64,000 nucleotides of DNA from Onchocerca volvulus (Eukaryota > Nematoda > Chromadorea > Rhabditida > Onchocercidae), in the NCBI GenBank assembly GCA_000499405.2, contig HG738139.1:2026976-2090975 (forward strand), written 5' to 3'. Positions 14,125 to 29,500 of the stretch are shown here, piece by piece. The stretch's first letter is position 1; each line of letters begins with the position of its first letter. The position numbers and the translations under genes were made by a program. Below the pieces are notes generated by a model, which was given only the letters and a program-made list of their open reading frames with translations, was not told the origin of the DNA and did no database searches.

Positions 14125-14130
14125 TTTCAG
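14125..14130 (+). promoter_or_regulatory. Candidate trans-splice acceptor (TTTCAG) of the mup-4-like gene
   Basis: A consensus nematode acceptor, TTTCAG, ends 20 bases before the predicted start codon at 14151, with no upstream donor or coding exon in view. In nematodes that arrangement often marks the spliced-leader addition site. The alternative is an ordinary acceptor of a 5' UTR exon. Confidence 0.45.
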
Positions 14131-14150
14131 GTTATCAGAATTTTTTGCAA

Positions 14151-17100
14151 ATGAAACCTCGGGATTTATGGCATTCGCTGCTACTTATTGCCCGATGTGT
14201 TTTCATTCTTGTTGCTGAACAATCATCCTCGAACAGTATGTTTGATGATTCGTTGTTATCCTACTCTATCATTAAAATTAAAAAAAAAAAAAAAAACACT
14301 TCAAATATCGATTATATTTTCGAAATGATTTGAAAATAATTGATTTTTTGGACTTTTTTTTCTGTATAATTTCTGATGAAATACGTGGAATATTCAAAAC
14401 TAAACAAAAACAATATATATTTTTAAAAAATTAAGTCAACTTTTATTTTAAAATTTTGCAAAAAAAGATCATAAATTATTGTTTTTTATAAATTCTAGTA
14501 GTCTAAAATTTGATTTAAATTTTATCCAACTATTATAGTATCGAATTTATAAAAATATATTGAGATTTAAATTTGAAATTTTTTCAAAAAAAATTTTAAA
14601 AAGAGTGAAAAAATGAAATTATGAATTTCAGCAAATCTTTTTGAATGTCAAGTGGATGATCCATTAGCTTGTAATCAAAGCAGGTATGAAGTATGTATTT
14701 TCCGTAATGGTATCTATCGTTGTGAATGTCCACAAAATGTTGGCCGATCCATCGATGGCCGTTGTATTTTAAGAAATGAATGTGCTGAAGCACGTCTTAA
14801 TGATTGTCATCAAAATGCTGAATGCATCGATCAGGTAAAATTCGAAAAAATTTTCGAAAGATTTTGCACAAAATTTAATCAATAAAAAAATGATCAATCA
14901 ATCAATGCAAAAGGCAAAATGCTGCATGCATTGATTGAGGTAAAAATTCGTAAAAAAATTTATTCAATTTCAAATTTAACCATTTCAAATGAATTGATAT
15001 ATGGAAAATTGCTTAATTTCTAATTAAGCATGATAAAATTACGCATTAAATAGCACATTAAAATTGCTTCGCATTCGGGCCGATTTTTTTCAGTAAGCAA
15101 AATGTTTTGAAAAAAATTTCTCAAAATTTATTTTTACAATTAATTTTTATTTTCCATCATTGTTAAAACATATATAATGTGTGTTTGATGTTTAATTTAG
15201 TTGTGTCGTTAGAAAAAGTTTTTTTGATTATTTTGTTGTTTTCTTTCATTCCTTTTTAAACTATGAGTAAATTGGGTAGATATCTTCGTGTCTCTGAAGA
15301 CTGGTTTTTACACGACACTGTTGAAGATGAAGTTTTCTTTTTTTTTTTTTTTTCTTTGCTAAAAATTGTAAACATTGAAATGAAGAAAGTTTATTGGGCA
15401 ATAAAAGAAAAGAAGGAAAAACAAATATAAAGATTAATTATCGATTATTGATTACTAATTGTTGAATTAATAAGATAAGTTTGATTAATAATTGGTAAAT
15501 TAGTGAGATAAATAGACAAAAATGTGGTGAGATTTAATTTCAAGTTTTAAATTTTGTTTAATAAAGATTGCGAGTAATTGTATTTGATGTCGAATTTCAT
15601 GCTAAGAAAACTGATTAATTCCAAGTTGGATATCCAGATAATTTTGATTATCCAACGAAAGATAACTGATTTGAATAGTATATTTGACTAATTGAACAGT
15701 TTTGGATGATCAAATTAGAAAGCAAAATTTTGAAATGCATTCAATTTTTGTTTCAAAATTTTTGATGGCAAATTTTACGAATAGTACAGCAATTGAAACC
15801 ATTTTATAGATATTGATTAAAATCGTTGGATTTTTTTCAGACAAAATTTACAGAGTAACAATTGAAATTTCGGAATTTCATGTTAGATTTTTAAAAATGT
15901 CAAACATTCACTTAACGAATGGAAAAATAAGATAAAATAAGAAGAAAAGTAGCAAGAAATATGGAAACATAATACATTCGACTTGAAAATTAAATATTCT
16001 TTTAAGTACATTCGAAATGAGCAAAAACATTGCATGCAATTTGAATTTATTGAAATGTTGCGTGAATTAAATTTATGGGTAATTTGAATTTATTGCATAA
16101 AAATAATGCTATAATTCTATGAGAAAAATTTTTCTGCTTTTTTCGATTAAAAGACCAATCGTATCATTTTTGATGGATTTTTTTTGTTTTTTGATGGTTG
16201 TTGATTTATTTCTTCTGAAAATATCGATTGCATTCGATTGATTATTTGAGAAGTAAGTACACGTAAAATGCGCAAAAGTTCGTTTACTAAACGACTGAAA
16301 CGAATTATTACTTTATGTTTCGCTGAGAATCAAAGAGCATTTTTCTTCTGCAAACATTATATAGTTGTACTTAAATTTCATTGATTCATGTACTCATCGA
16401 TAATAATCGATCGTTCATAGCATGCGGAAATTTAGAATTAATCAAAAATTCTTTCCTAAAAATCTTACACATTTTAGATAATTAATTATTCGTGCATTTT
16501 ATTTTTTCCTTGGATTGAAAATAATTTCATCTTTTCTTCTTTTTTCATTAAAGTATAATATTTCCTTTGTGAATGAATTAGAAAAAGGAAAGATCTGAAG
16601 GTTTTTTTACTGAAATATTTTAGACTGAAGGCTATACGTGTCGATGTTTACAAGGTTTTGCTGATGTATCGCAGAATCGAGAAAGTAAACCAGGTCGAAT
16701 ATGTCGTAGGGAAGTGAATGAATGTGCTGATCCTTCTAAGTATAACATCGATTGTTCCGGAAATGCTAGATGTCAAGATACGGCAGAAAGTTTTACGTGT
16801 ATTTGCAATTCAGGATTTACAGATATCAGCGCTCATTATTCTCTTTTACCTGGAAGAAAGGTAAAATTTGACATCTTAATTATGACATCCATTTGCATCA
16901 TAATATATTGAGATATATGATTATCATCAATATCGCAACGCATAAACTGATAAATTCTTTAAATTAGGATTTGTTTGTTAAATTTTGATAATGATTATTC
17001 AAAAATTCAATTATCATTATTAAATTAAATTTGATTCTTTTTAGTGCGTTGAAAATATAGATGAATGTCGCAATGGTATGAATGATTGCTCACCTGATGC

Positions 17101-19293
17101 TGAATGCATCGATCAACCGGTCGGGTGAGTAATTTTCATTTTTAGTTCTTTTAATTTTTAGTTTTTTAGTTTTTTTTTTTTCTACTTGAAAAATGAAGTT
17201 AAATGAGAAAAGGAAATGAACTGATTAGCCTAAATTTTATTCTGAAATTTGAATTTAATTCATTCGAATTCGATGCATATTAGTTTAAAATGAAATATGA
17301 GAATGAATTGCCATAATATAATTCAAAATAAATTATCAAATTCTTGAACGGAAATTAAATATTTAGATATTTTATCATTCACTGTATCTTCTGTTACCTG
17401 TTGTATGTCAGAAATGAATAATAATTTACAAATATAATTTTGAATAATTCAAAAGCTAGCATTAAAATTGAAGAAATTTCTCTCTTCTAAATTCTAAAAT
17501 TATTATTTTGTTCAATCTCAGTGGTGACTTGAATTTTTCAACTATTCAAAACTGGTGATGACAATTTTGGAGAGCATAAAGATGACAATAAAGATTATAG
17601 CACTTGATAAAGTGAATTTCAGATAAATAAAAGTAATTTTGTTGGTAAACAACATTTGTTGGTGGTAAACAATTTTTGTTTAATTCTTTGCATTTTCATC
17701 TTATAATCTCAACATTTTCAATCACAAAACAAGTTATCAATGTTTAAGGGACAATTTTTCGTATTTTAATTTGCAGAAAATGCAATAAATTAAAAAAAAA
17801 AAAAAAAAGAAATGAAAATGATTTTTGTTTCAGTAATTTTCTATGAAAATACTAAACAATCAGAGAAGGATTCTGAATCTTTTTTTTTTTTTACTTAGGA
17901 AATAATAATGATTAGATGGCATTACAAATGCGGAAAAATATGTGCTATAGGGAAAGGAGACGAATCTTGATGAAAAAAAAGTTTTATTGATTGATAGAGG
18001 ACTGATTCTTCGTCTACGTTATAAGACAGAATAAAGTTGAGATCATATTTCGATTGTAATTGATTGCTTGGTTGCAAATATCGATTGAATATAGGTAAAC
18101 TAGATTGAATTTGGAGATTATTGATTGCCGAGTGAATTTATTAACTGTTGAATTAGTTGACTGAATAATCATTGAGTAACACTTTTAAGCAAATCACTGA
18201 TCCGGTAATCGCTGGAAGTTCATTTTTAATACGAAGATAATCTTTGATCTTATGGTAGACGATGACTTACAACATGTTATTGACAAAGAATTTGATTAAA
18301 TGATGGAACAAAGGCTTCTGTGCCAGATTAAACGATGAGATATGAATAAATGTTTCATTTGACTGTGAAATATTACAAATTTCTATTATACAAAGAATAA
18401 ACAATAAACAATATTTACAATTTTCATATTTTCGAGATTGTCCGTATTTAAAGGATTATTTTAAATTTAGTATTGATATAACGTATTTTTATTTCTGTTT
18501 TTAATTCTTTAATTCTTACAACATTCCAACCAATTAACATGATTTACAACAATTTTCGAACAAAGCATACAAGCTTTAGCAAATCAAAAGATAATGGAAC
18601 AAAGACTTTTGTTATCAGATTGATTAAAATGAATGTCCATATGTTAGAAATCCTTCCCCTTAATTAGCTAATTATTGTTAAAGCATTTACAGGAAATCAC
18701 AGCTCATAGAAGTTAATTAATTCAATTGATTTACCACCTGTTTCATCAATACTACTTCCTACTTCCTAGATTTCGAATTAAACATATTAACAGAACTTCT
18801 ATTCATTTATAACTAAAAACCAAATTGATTGAAATTTATTAAACATTTGTAGGAAATATTGTTATAAATTCTCATAGCAATGCTACACATGGTATAATTT
18901 TTTGATGAATTTAGAAAACTTTGAATTATTATTATGCCCGATTACGATTTCAGGTATATATGTAAGTGTAAGGAAGGATTTGTGGATGCAAGTTCAAATA
19001 CTACCCATTATCCAGGTCGTCAATGTATTGCTCCGAAAATTCCCAACTATATCAATGCTGCCGCAAATTCACAGCAAATGGTTTTTTGTTATTGCTGTTT
19101 TTTTTTTTCTTCTATTTTTTGCCAAAAAAAAACAAAAAAAATTAATTGAAGGAAAATTTTAAATTGTTTTTTGTTTGTTTCAAAAGTAATTTAGCTGATA
19201 GTAATAGACAAATTGATGGGGAAATTTAATTATTTTATCATTTTAACTAAGTATGAATTCTTTTTTAACAAATTGATATTTATTTCATTTTTT

Positions 19294-19331
<38 letters not shown>

Positions 19332-20538
19332 ATATTTTGATTATATTTTAGCAATTTCGATGTCATCCAATATTTAAACCAGATTGTTCGATGAATCGAG
19401 TATGTTCAGGTAATCAATTGGGCATGCATTCATGTCAATGTCCATCACCTAGCATTTTAACTCCTAGTGGACAATGCAAAAGTAAGTTTTGAGCCGTTTT
19501 TAATTTTGGGGTATTTAAAAATGTTATCAAAGGGATTTAAAACCTTAAAATTTTTTAATAAATTTTGCTTTTTCATGTCATTTCCTTCGCTTTAACCTTT
19601 CAATTCCTTTCGACTTCATTTTGAATATTTTCAAGTTATGATGAAAGTAATTTTTACGAAATTTTTGGAGATTTCATACAGTTGAAACTAATCATTTTAT
19701 TTAATTTCTATAAAAATTTTTTACGAAATAATTTTTGGATATTTTCATAATTCCTCCATTTATGCCAATTAATATCTTTCATTTTTTCTTTTTTTTACAG
19801 CATTCAATCGTTGTGAAAAAAATCATGATTGCGATTTGGTTGCGATTTGTTCGAATACATATGATGGATACGAATGTCAATGTCCACCAGGATACTTAGA
19901 TGTATCACCTGATCCTTTACGATTACCAGGACGGAAATGCACTCGACGTAAATTTCATTAATTTTACATAATCATAAGATAAACAATATGTAAACAAAAT
20001 ATTTTTGTTAATAATAATAAGAAAATATTGAATAAACTTGAGAAAAATTAAATAAATTAGAATTCATCAATAATTAGATAAATAAAAAAGTACTGTTTCC
20101 ATACGAATTGATACTATATTATAGTAATTAATGAATGTGGTACGAATAAACACGATTGCTCACCGTACGCTACGTGTGTCGATACGTTAGAATCATACTT
20201 GTGCTACTGTAATATTGGATATACAGATGTTTCGTCACGTTATGACTTAAAACCAGGACGACGCTGCGCTCAATGTTTGTGACACATATTATTTTCAAAA
20301 TTAAAATTGAATTACGTGAAGATTATAAGTTTCAAACTTTTTGGTTAATTTAATTAGAATTGATAGTAATTACAGCTATGAATCATTGTGCTAATCCATT
20401 AGCTAACTCATGCGATGAAAATGCGGATTGCGTAACATTACCTGATGGTTATACTTGTGTTTGTGCTACCGGATATGTTGACGTTTCCAGTAATGCTAAG
20501 TTACCACCTGGACGTGTATGTACACTGCAAACTCAATG
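14151..20538 (+). CDS. mup-4: mup-4-like exons 1-9: signal peptide and EGF modules 1-8
   Basis: Exons: 14151-14235, 14632-14834, 16624-16860, 17045-17124, 18954-19080, 19352-19481, 19801-19947, 20125-20274, 20376-20538. Exon 1 encodes MKPRDLWHSLLLIARCVF and a hydrophobic stretch consistent with a signal peptide. The ATG at 14151 is chosen because the open frame upstream starts only with TTG. The rest forms eight six-cysteine EGF-like modules, many starting with NEC or DEC and ending with PGR-x-C. Domain borders and exon borders do not coincide: several modules are split by introns in their middle. Module 5 (CHPIFKPDC) is irregular and depends on the weak GTTTTT donor after 19080. Confidence 0.8.
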
Positions 20539-23500
20539 GTAAGGAAAAATCAAACTATTGTTTTAAGCTTATATAACTTAACTGTGTCATTTTACGATTC
20601 AGTTGACGTGTTTATTGTCAATTTCGCAAGAAATTACGAAAAATCATTTTTTGTTTCACAGTGCTAGAAAATGTCGCAAAAATGTTATGGAATTAATACT
20701 CAATTTTTTTTTTTGTCTCGTTTGTTTGTTCGTACAAATTGATAGCATACGTCTGCTACACGTCAATTTACATAATTTACTAATAACAAAAGAGTTATTA
20801 TACAATACTAAGTTTAATGAGGAAAGAGAAATGCAAATGTTCAACATTGGATTAGCAAATTTTTTAACTCCTCTCCCAATTCTAGTTACGTGAAAGATAA
20901 TTTTTTCTTAAGAAATATGACAATCTAATGAGTAAAAGTAATGATAGAACTTTGTCCAATTTAACAAATAAATAAGTAATAAGTGTATTAGCATTTTTTA
21001 TTTCATTTTAAATTCCCATCTTGAATTTTGTTATGGATGATGTTCAGTTTTTCGAGTATTACAAGTTCATTTTATTTTGAATATTGCAAGTTTATTTTAC
21101 TAATTTCTTTTATCCAATATCAGCTTATGCGGGAATTCATTTAAAATATAATCATTATCAATTTCATAATTCAAATAATATGCATAATTTTAAGCCCAGC
21201 TCAACCAACAGATCTTGTTTTCCTCATCGATGGAAGTGGTTCTATTGGCTCGGATACTTTTCATAAAGAGGTTCTAAAGTTTACTTAAATTTTAAAATTC
21301 AATAAAATTAGTGTAATGAGATTGTAGTCTTTGCTTCAAGATTACTGTAACATTAATATGAAAAAACCAAAACAATATTGAAGAAAAGATTTCTTTGCAT
21401 ATCGGTTTCCAAAAAGTACCATAAGGATCCTTAATTAACTGTTGATATAGGTACTTCGTTTTGTAAAGGACTTCATCGAGTTATTTGATGTTTCTCCACA
21501 ACAAACTCATGTAGCTGTGATACAGTATTCGGATCTTATTAGACATGAATTTGATTTAAATGAATATTCTTCGGTGCAACAATTGAAACAAGCTATTGAT
21601 GGCATTGAGTAAGTTTGAATTTATAATTTTCGAAAAATTCACAAAAATTTTCAGAAACATTGAAAATTTTGCCATAAATAATATCAAACTTATCAATAAA
21701 TTCATAATATTTCAAAAGCAAAATTTATAGCAAATTTCATTTATCAAAATTCATAATACTTTGATAGTAGAAGTTGTGTGCTTTAGAAGAAATTGTATTT
21801 CAGAAGCTAACTTTGAAATTCATTGTATTTCAGATTCATCGTATTTCAAAAGCAGACTTTACTTACAACATCTCTTAAAACTTTTGCGCTTATCCGCGAT
21901 TTTTTTAAAATTAACAAATTTTTTTTTTCTAAACTTTTTTTTTGGTCCACTGTATATATATATTAAAATTATATTAAAAAAGAAAAAAAAGTGATCATTT
22001 GAAAATATTTCTTTCATATCTTTTGGTTTATTGCTATTTTAACAGCAAACAAATGAAAATATAACATTTCAAAAGCAGAAAACTTTACTCGATATTATTG
22101 TAGCACATATCAAAGAATTATTTATTAATGATATGAATCGAATGTTTTGCTTCAGATATTTGACAGGTTTAACGAGAACAGGTGCAGCCATACAACATCT
22201 TACTGATGAAGTATTCAGTGAACGTCGTGGAGCTCGACCGCTTGGTAGTGGAGTACCACGAATAGTCGTTGTTATTACAGATGGTCGATCGCAAGATGAC
22301 GTTATGATACCTGTACAAATTGCGAAAATGAAACAGATACGGCTTTTTGCGGTCGGTGTTACGAATCATGCGTTGGATTCTGAATTAGAAATGATTTCTG
22401 GTATCATTTTGTTTGTATTACTTTCATTAGAATGTCTCACTTGTCTATATTAATTATTTCAAATAACATCTCAAACTAAATATTATAGGTTTAAGATACC
22501 AATTAATCATTTTATTTAACCTATTATTATGATTAATAATTTTAAATTCTGTATCGCAGAAAATGTGCAAAAATTTCGTGAAAAGTTTGCTCATTGTCTT
22601 CAGATTGTTACAAATTTCTACAGCAATAAGCAAAGTCTTTATTTTAGTAAATTATCAGATTCAGTGCATTTCATGCAAATTCTTTTTACCCCCATTAATG
22701 ATTTCAGAATCTTTTGATGAATTACATATCAGGCGATCCTTTTTTCCTTTTTTTTTTATTTAAGGTTCAAAGAAGCATACATTCCACGTAAATGCGTTTG
22801 AAGATTTGAATGCTCGTTTACGAAGTGCAATTCAGAAAGTAACTTGTCCATCTATTATTCCATCACCTATTCTACCGCCAATGTTTCATGGTTAGCTTTT
22901 TGCTCATTTTATTTTTTTTTTATTTCTCAATTTTTCAAACGAATCAAAAAAATATAACTGATGTTGTCGCAAGACGTTGCGAGACTAGAATGAATTCTTG
23001 AAATATCCTATAGATTAGCATGTATATTTTCATACGACAAATGATTTTGAGGTGTAAAAGATACGATACGATGATATGTTTACCTATCACAGATTAATTA
23101 AAGTCCAGCGATACGATAGTTTTCTTCGTTTCACAGACGATTCTGAAGTCTGAAAAACTACGATGGTTTATCTTCGTATCACAAATGAATTTGACATCTA
23201 GAAATGCGAACATAAATAAATCAAAAATCTAAAGATGCGATAAAATTTGTTCGTTTCGCAGATGCATCTGAAATCTTCATACTATAAAATAAATCTACAA
23301 TAGTCTAAAGAAACAAAAATAAAGTTTTGATTATGATGGAAAAAGCATTGCAGATATTTCATTAATATTGTTTGCATTGTTTCTAAAAATACATCATCGA
23401 GCAAGATCTACTTCGCTATTGATATCCTTCTTCTATGCTGCATTCGTTACAGCTACAGAAGGTAGGAAGTAGGATATTTTATATCTTCGAAACTTTTGAG

Positions 23501-26500
23501 GCTTATGAATAAAATTACTCCATCATTTTGTGATGAAAAAAATAGGTAAATGAATTTTGAAAAAAAAAAAAAGGTAAACAATGAAAGTTGTAATTGAATA
23601 AATTCCAAGAAAAATATATAAATTTATTGAGCTTCAAAAGTTTAAAAGTAATATTTTGTTGAAATTTTTTTTTCATTCCTTGAGAATTTGTAAACTATAC
23701 TAATAATATTATTGTATTTCTCATTAATAGCTATCAATTAAGTAAAAAGCACAGATAGCAAGATTAAATTTGTTTCTAATTATTCGTTTGTATGTTTTAT
23801 GGTATAATTTCTCATCTCTGATCTACGCACGTGAAATATGACGTAAAGATTTTTGATACTAACCATTTTAGTTTTTTTTTTCTTTTTTTTTTCTTTCTCA
23901 AATTTGTAATATCAAAGTTTATGGAATTTTTCTTTTTCTTCATTCCATCTTCTCAATGATGATAGCGATGGAATCGGGATGGAATTAAATCGATTGTTGT
24001 TGACACATATTTGTTGATACTGTTCTGATAAGCTCTGATAAGCTATCACATCTTTTCAAGATAGAAATTATGTTAAGAATTCATAATTATGTGTGTTTAT
24101 GCAAATTAATTATGCTAATAACACCATTAGTTATTGATTAATTTGTAGAAAGCTTATTTTATAAGTTTATTCTTTTCTTTTGTAGTGCAATGGATGTCGT
24201 GTTCTGTTTAGTTGACACACATTTTTAGTTTATTTATTTGAATTATCGATTAATGTATTTATTTTAAATAAAATAATTGTCGAATGCAGTGGCAAATTAT
24301 TTTATTTTAATGCCTTTTTGTAATTTGTTTGAATTTTTTTTTTCTCAATGTATTCTTAACATTTTTTTAATCACATCATAACACTAGAAATATAGAATTT
24401 TTGATTTTTCACTTTTATTTCATGTTCTGTCTAAAATTATATTATTTTTTATTTTATTGAGATAAATTTGGAGTTTTCCAATATTTCTTTTTAAATTAAA
24501 AGAAGGCTCGTTTTTTTTTTTTTTTTTTTTTTTTTTAAATATTGAAATTTCAGATAATTGCAATCTGCAAACTCATGATGGATGTGATCGATCACGGAAT
24601 CAAATATGTGCTGTGAAAAGTGGAAAACCTTGTTGCACCTGTCCGACAGCATTTGAATTACATCCAATTACACGGGTATAGATAAATATATGATGGGTAT
24701 AAGTATAGATATTTAGGTATAGGTATAGATATATGGTATAAATTCCCTCAGGTATAATATATGTTAGATAAGACCCTTGGTGCAGCATGAAGTGCATGCT
24801 GCATGCTGCATGCAGTATTGTATTTCAGAATTCTTGCAACTTGTGAATCATGATATTCGATTGACATATTTTGGATTTTATATGATCTAAATCAACATCT
24901 GATAGAATTTTCATCAGCTTATTTGAGATTTTAATTCTATCTTGATATAAAAACGTAATTTAATTTGAAAAGTAGAAGCAGATATAAGAATCTTGAATTC
25001 TGAAATCTTTCAAACAATAAATCAATCAATTATTAAATAAATTAATCAATCATTATTAAATTAGATATCACAAATGACCGGAATTTTCTATGGTAATTTC
25101 CTTTTTTTTTTTTCAGGTTTGTGGTGGTGATTTATGCAATCCGCAAGTTGTTTCCTCATGTCCAAGTCCTGAAATATGCCAACGAACACCACATGGAAAT
25201 TATAGATGTACATGTCCATCTCACGCTATGCGAAATCAAAAATCCGGTGTTTGCAGTAAATTTTTCAAATAATTTTTTTAATTTTTTCTTTTTTTTGAAA
25301 ATTTCACATATAATTTTTTTCAAAATTGCAATTCTTTTTTTTCACGCAAAAAATTTTCAAACAATTATTGCACAATTCAATTGATGATGAACTTCCGAAA
25401 AGGATCAACTTTAGCAACTAAACATCAACCATCGATGCCGGGAGTGAAACCGGATTCAGATGAATGTGGACAAGGGCAACCGTGTAAGGAAAATGAACAG
25501 TGCGCTACGGTATCATACGGGAAACAAATCTGTCAATGTCTGTATGTTTTTTTTTTATTTTTTATTAAATTAGAATGATATAAAAATTTTAGCAAAAAAT
25601 TCGATAAATCGATAAATTTTTAGAAGCAAATGAATTATAAATCAATCAATCAGTCGTAAAAATATGATAGAATAGGTAATAAAAATAATATAAAAGAATA
25701 AGTAATGAAAAATACTAGCGAAAATGAAAGAAAAACGAGAAATTAAAATTTTCGCAAAAATCGAAGGATTGATAAAATAAATAGTCAATGTTGTTGTTAT
25801 TTGATTATTGGAAAGAAATTCTTTTACGATCTTGCTTACGACGTGAACGACGACACGTACATATCAATTTGTCATATTGAAAATTTTTTCAGTACCAATG
25901 AGAAAATTTCACTTCAATTTCATCTATGCATTTAGCAATTTGTTAAACTCCAATTTATAGTTATTATGATTTTTCTTGAAAATGAAACAAGCTGTGATAA
26001 ACATAAGTGAACAAGTTTTAGACCTGGCTATACAATAGGTCCAAGTGGTAAATGTCAAACAACCGGAACATGCCAGCCATATTTGCCAAATGCTTGTGAT
26101 CAGCGAAGAAATGAGGAATGCCTTCCGGATGGTCATGGTGGATTCACTTGTCAATGTCCTGCTAATCAAGTCCGACATCCGGTTACTCAAATTTGCTGTA
26201 AGTTTATAATATTGAAATGATGAAAATCGACGTGACCGAAATAATGCTAGGTAAACGTAGAATAATGTCTTAAGAAGATTACGTGAGAGCATCACGTACG
26301 CCGGAATATTAATTAGATAATTAGCATTTGTAAGATGAGTGCTCAAAACGTGAAATGATTACGTGATGACGGATTGTTGCAGTGGTGGATGAATGCGCTA
26401 GCGGAATTCACGATTGTGATAGGAATGCAAATTGCATCAATACAGATGAAAAATATATTTGCACATGCAGAGAAGGTTATATCGATGAAAGCCCAGATCA

Positions 26501-29500
26501 AGCACGTAAACCTGGCAGAGTGTGCCGACCACGTACGTGTTCCTTTCGTTGTTAAGTAATAGATCATTAAAATTTGCCAGAACTTCAAGCTATCTTATTA
26601 CTAATTTTTGTCTTAATCTATTCAAACTACTTCAAGATGAATTACTTTTATAATTGTATTTATGTTGAGTTCCAAAAAGTTAACTTTTTCTTTTTGAAAT
26701 TTTAAAAAATTTTTGAAAAATTAAAATTTCTAAAATTTCTTTCGGCCAGATTAATTTAAATGCTGCAAAATGAATAATGGAGTAAATTAATTATGCATTT
26801 TCGTAATTTGCAGAAGCAAATGAATGTGTTCAAGGTACACATAATTGTTCAGAAAATGCAGATTGTATAAATTTGCCAAAAGGTTTTCTGTGCCGATGCA
26901 AACCGAATTACGTAGATTTCAGGTATATATTTTAAATAAATTCATGGTATTATTCATTTTAGGAAACATTCTTGTCTTTTTTTATTATAATATTTTTAAT
27001 CATTTCTGAATATAATTATTGTAACAATTGCAAATTTAAAATATAATTACAGCAAATTAAATATATCCTGAATATATTGATATTCCGGAATATCCAGGAT
27101 ACTATTGAACATTCGGAATATCAGAATAGCACTGGGTAGAGCAAAAAATTCGGAAATCTAGAAAGCTTTCCTAAAATAATAGTAGCTGTTGCTATCAAAT
27201 GACAATAAATGCTTCTTTTTTTTTTTTTTGATTCTCGAATATCACTTTAAAATATTTTTTACTTCTTGACTTTTTTCAATTTCTTTGTTCAGATTGAATT
27301 GCTAGTAAAGGTTAAAGAGAAAAATTTTAAGTTCAAAATTTAGTAATTGAATAAATTTGGTGATAAAATTTGCATTTTTTTTTTCTTTTATAGTCCAAAT
27401 CCGCAATATTTTGGTGGTACAAGTTGTAAACCATTAGTAGATGAATGTGCCGACAAATCATTAAATACATGTAGTCAAAATGCAATTTGTATTGATACAA
27501 TGGAAAGTTACAAATGTAAATGCAAAGAAGGTTTCATTGATCATGATGAACTTCGAAATCCAGGACGAGTCTGCGAACCAGGTACCATTTTAGAGGGCTA
27601 CAATATTTTAGGTGTTACATTTGTAATTAATTAATCTGGATGAAGGATGAACTTAATTTATTTTCTTCAAAAACTTGTTATTGATTTTCTTCAAAAACTT
27701 ATTGCAATTTCTTCTTTTAATTCGACGGATGAATTTAATTTTTTGAAGCTTAATTTTGATACTTAATTTGATTATTAATTTAATTATCCATTTACTTATG
27801 TATTTTCGCATTTGCACCATTGAAATTTGCCAATTTAAATTTAAACACAATTTAATGTTCATAAAATTACTAAATTTGAAAGATTATATGTAAAACTTTC
27901 AGCGAATCGCCTTTGTGAAACGAGCCAAAACGATTGTGATAAAAATGCGAAATGTATTGAGAAAGATATCAATGAATATATTTGTATCTGTGAACCTGGT
28001 TTCATTGACCGAAGTCCTGATCCGAATAAACCAGGTTAGTTTTCGAATTTTTTTATCACCAAAAACCTGTAATATCCTTCTTATTTAATTTAGCATCAGC
28101 ATATTTACTTCGGAAAAAAAAAGCGCATTTGTTTCGTGATTAATTCAACTGTCAAATTATTTTATTTAATCTAGCTGTTGAATTAGTTGTTGTAATTTTG
28201 ATTTTTTTTTGCTTCAAACACAGCAAAAAGATGCTGATAATATATTCTTGGCTAATTTAAAATTTCAAGAAATAAATTTTTCTTTGTTTCAGCATTAGAT
28301 GATAGATTTTTTCCAACTTTAATAAAGTTTTAAATTCAAGCAATGATTACACTTTTGCGCATACTTTATCTTCTAAAAGTCTGAAAATAAGTGAAGGAAA
28401 CCATTATGGTTCCTTGAAACTAATTAAATTTAAAATAAAATTGGCAGTAAAAGTAGCCTAATTTAACTTCAGTTTATTTCTTGTTTAACTTATTGCTTTT
28501 ATTATATCATAATTGCAATGCTTAAGCCATTTTTAGTTATGTTTCAAAAATGCAAACTTGCGAAATGAAATATTCAGGTCGCATTTGTTTGGAACGTATC
28601 TGCACTGATCCATCAAAACACGATTGTCATCCAGCTGCTGTATGCACCGAAGTTGCGACACCAGAACGTTACACATGTTCATGTCGTAATGGCTACATCG
28701 ATATGGATACGCGCAAGCCTGGTTAGATTTCCGATTAATAATTTTATGAATTTCTTAATAAATTTCAGATTCTGTTGAATCACTTAATAAATTTCAATCA
28801 ATAAATTTCATATTCTAAAAATTTCTTGTCTCTCATAAAATTATCAAAGATGACTTTTATTTATCCTATAACTATAATTCAGTAATTCTATAATCTTCAC
28901 ATGTAACTCAGAAATTTTATAATTTTCTCAAAATCTTTTATTTAGCTCTTATTTCTCGATCGTAAAAATTTCCTCCTTATTCAAGTATTTTATCCGTAAT
29001 AATTGAATAAAATGATTTAATTGCCATATCTATAACTTGTTAGGTATTTTGATACTTAACTATCTTTTCTTAAGATATAATTCTAATATTTCATTTAAAA
29101 AAAAAAAATTTTTGGTCAATTTCAAAGTGGAGTATTTTAGGAAGAATTTGCAAAGAATTAGTGAATGAATGCTTGGATCCATCATTAAATGATTGTGATC
29201 CAAAAGCTACATGTCATGATTTGCAAGAAGGATATAAATGCACTTGTCCACCCAATTCCAAGGATTTATCGGTGGATAGCCAAAAACCTGGACGAAAATG
29301 TTCTGTTGTAAGTTGAGAAATTGTTTATTTCGTAATTAGCATAAGCCGGTAGCTATTTTGTTTCGATTTTTTTTCAACTTCAGAATCCTTGATCGTTTTT
29401 ATTTTGCGATTTTGTTTTCATTTGCACGATATCTTGATTCCAGTGGGATTATCGGCTGCCCAAAAACGATGTTGGCATTCGTATTCGGACTTTTTTCAAA

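Larger units (their letters stand above)
1..14130. other. Gene-free AT-rich upstream region
   Basis: I find no convincing exon on either strand in these 14 kb. The few open frames are short, are dominated by Lys/Asn/Phe/Ile from poly-A/T runs, and lack domains or consistent splice phase. The region holds simple and tandem repeats and two hairpins, listed separately. The promoter of the downstream mup-4-like gene should lie in its right-hand part, but I recognise no core element. Confidence 0.6.

Noticed and set aside
20603..20893. Extra exon between EGF 8 and the vWA domain
   Set aside because: It has no cysteine pattern, and inserting it is not needed because exon 9 joins 21195 in phase.
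25924..26588. Minus-strand open frames of 140 and 81 residues
   Set aside because: They lie antisense to EGF exons 17-18, whose cysteine spacing and splice phases on the plus strand are clear.
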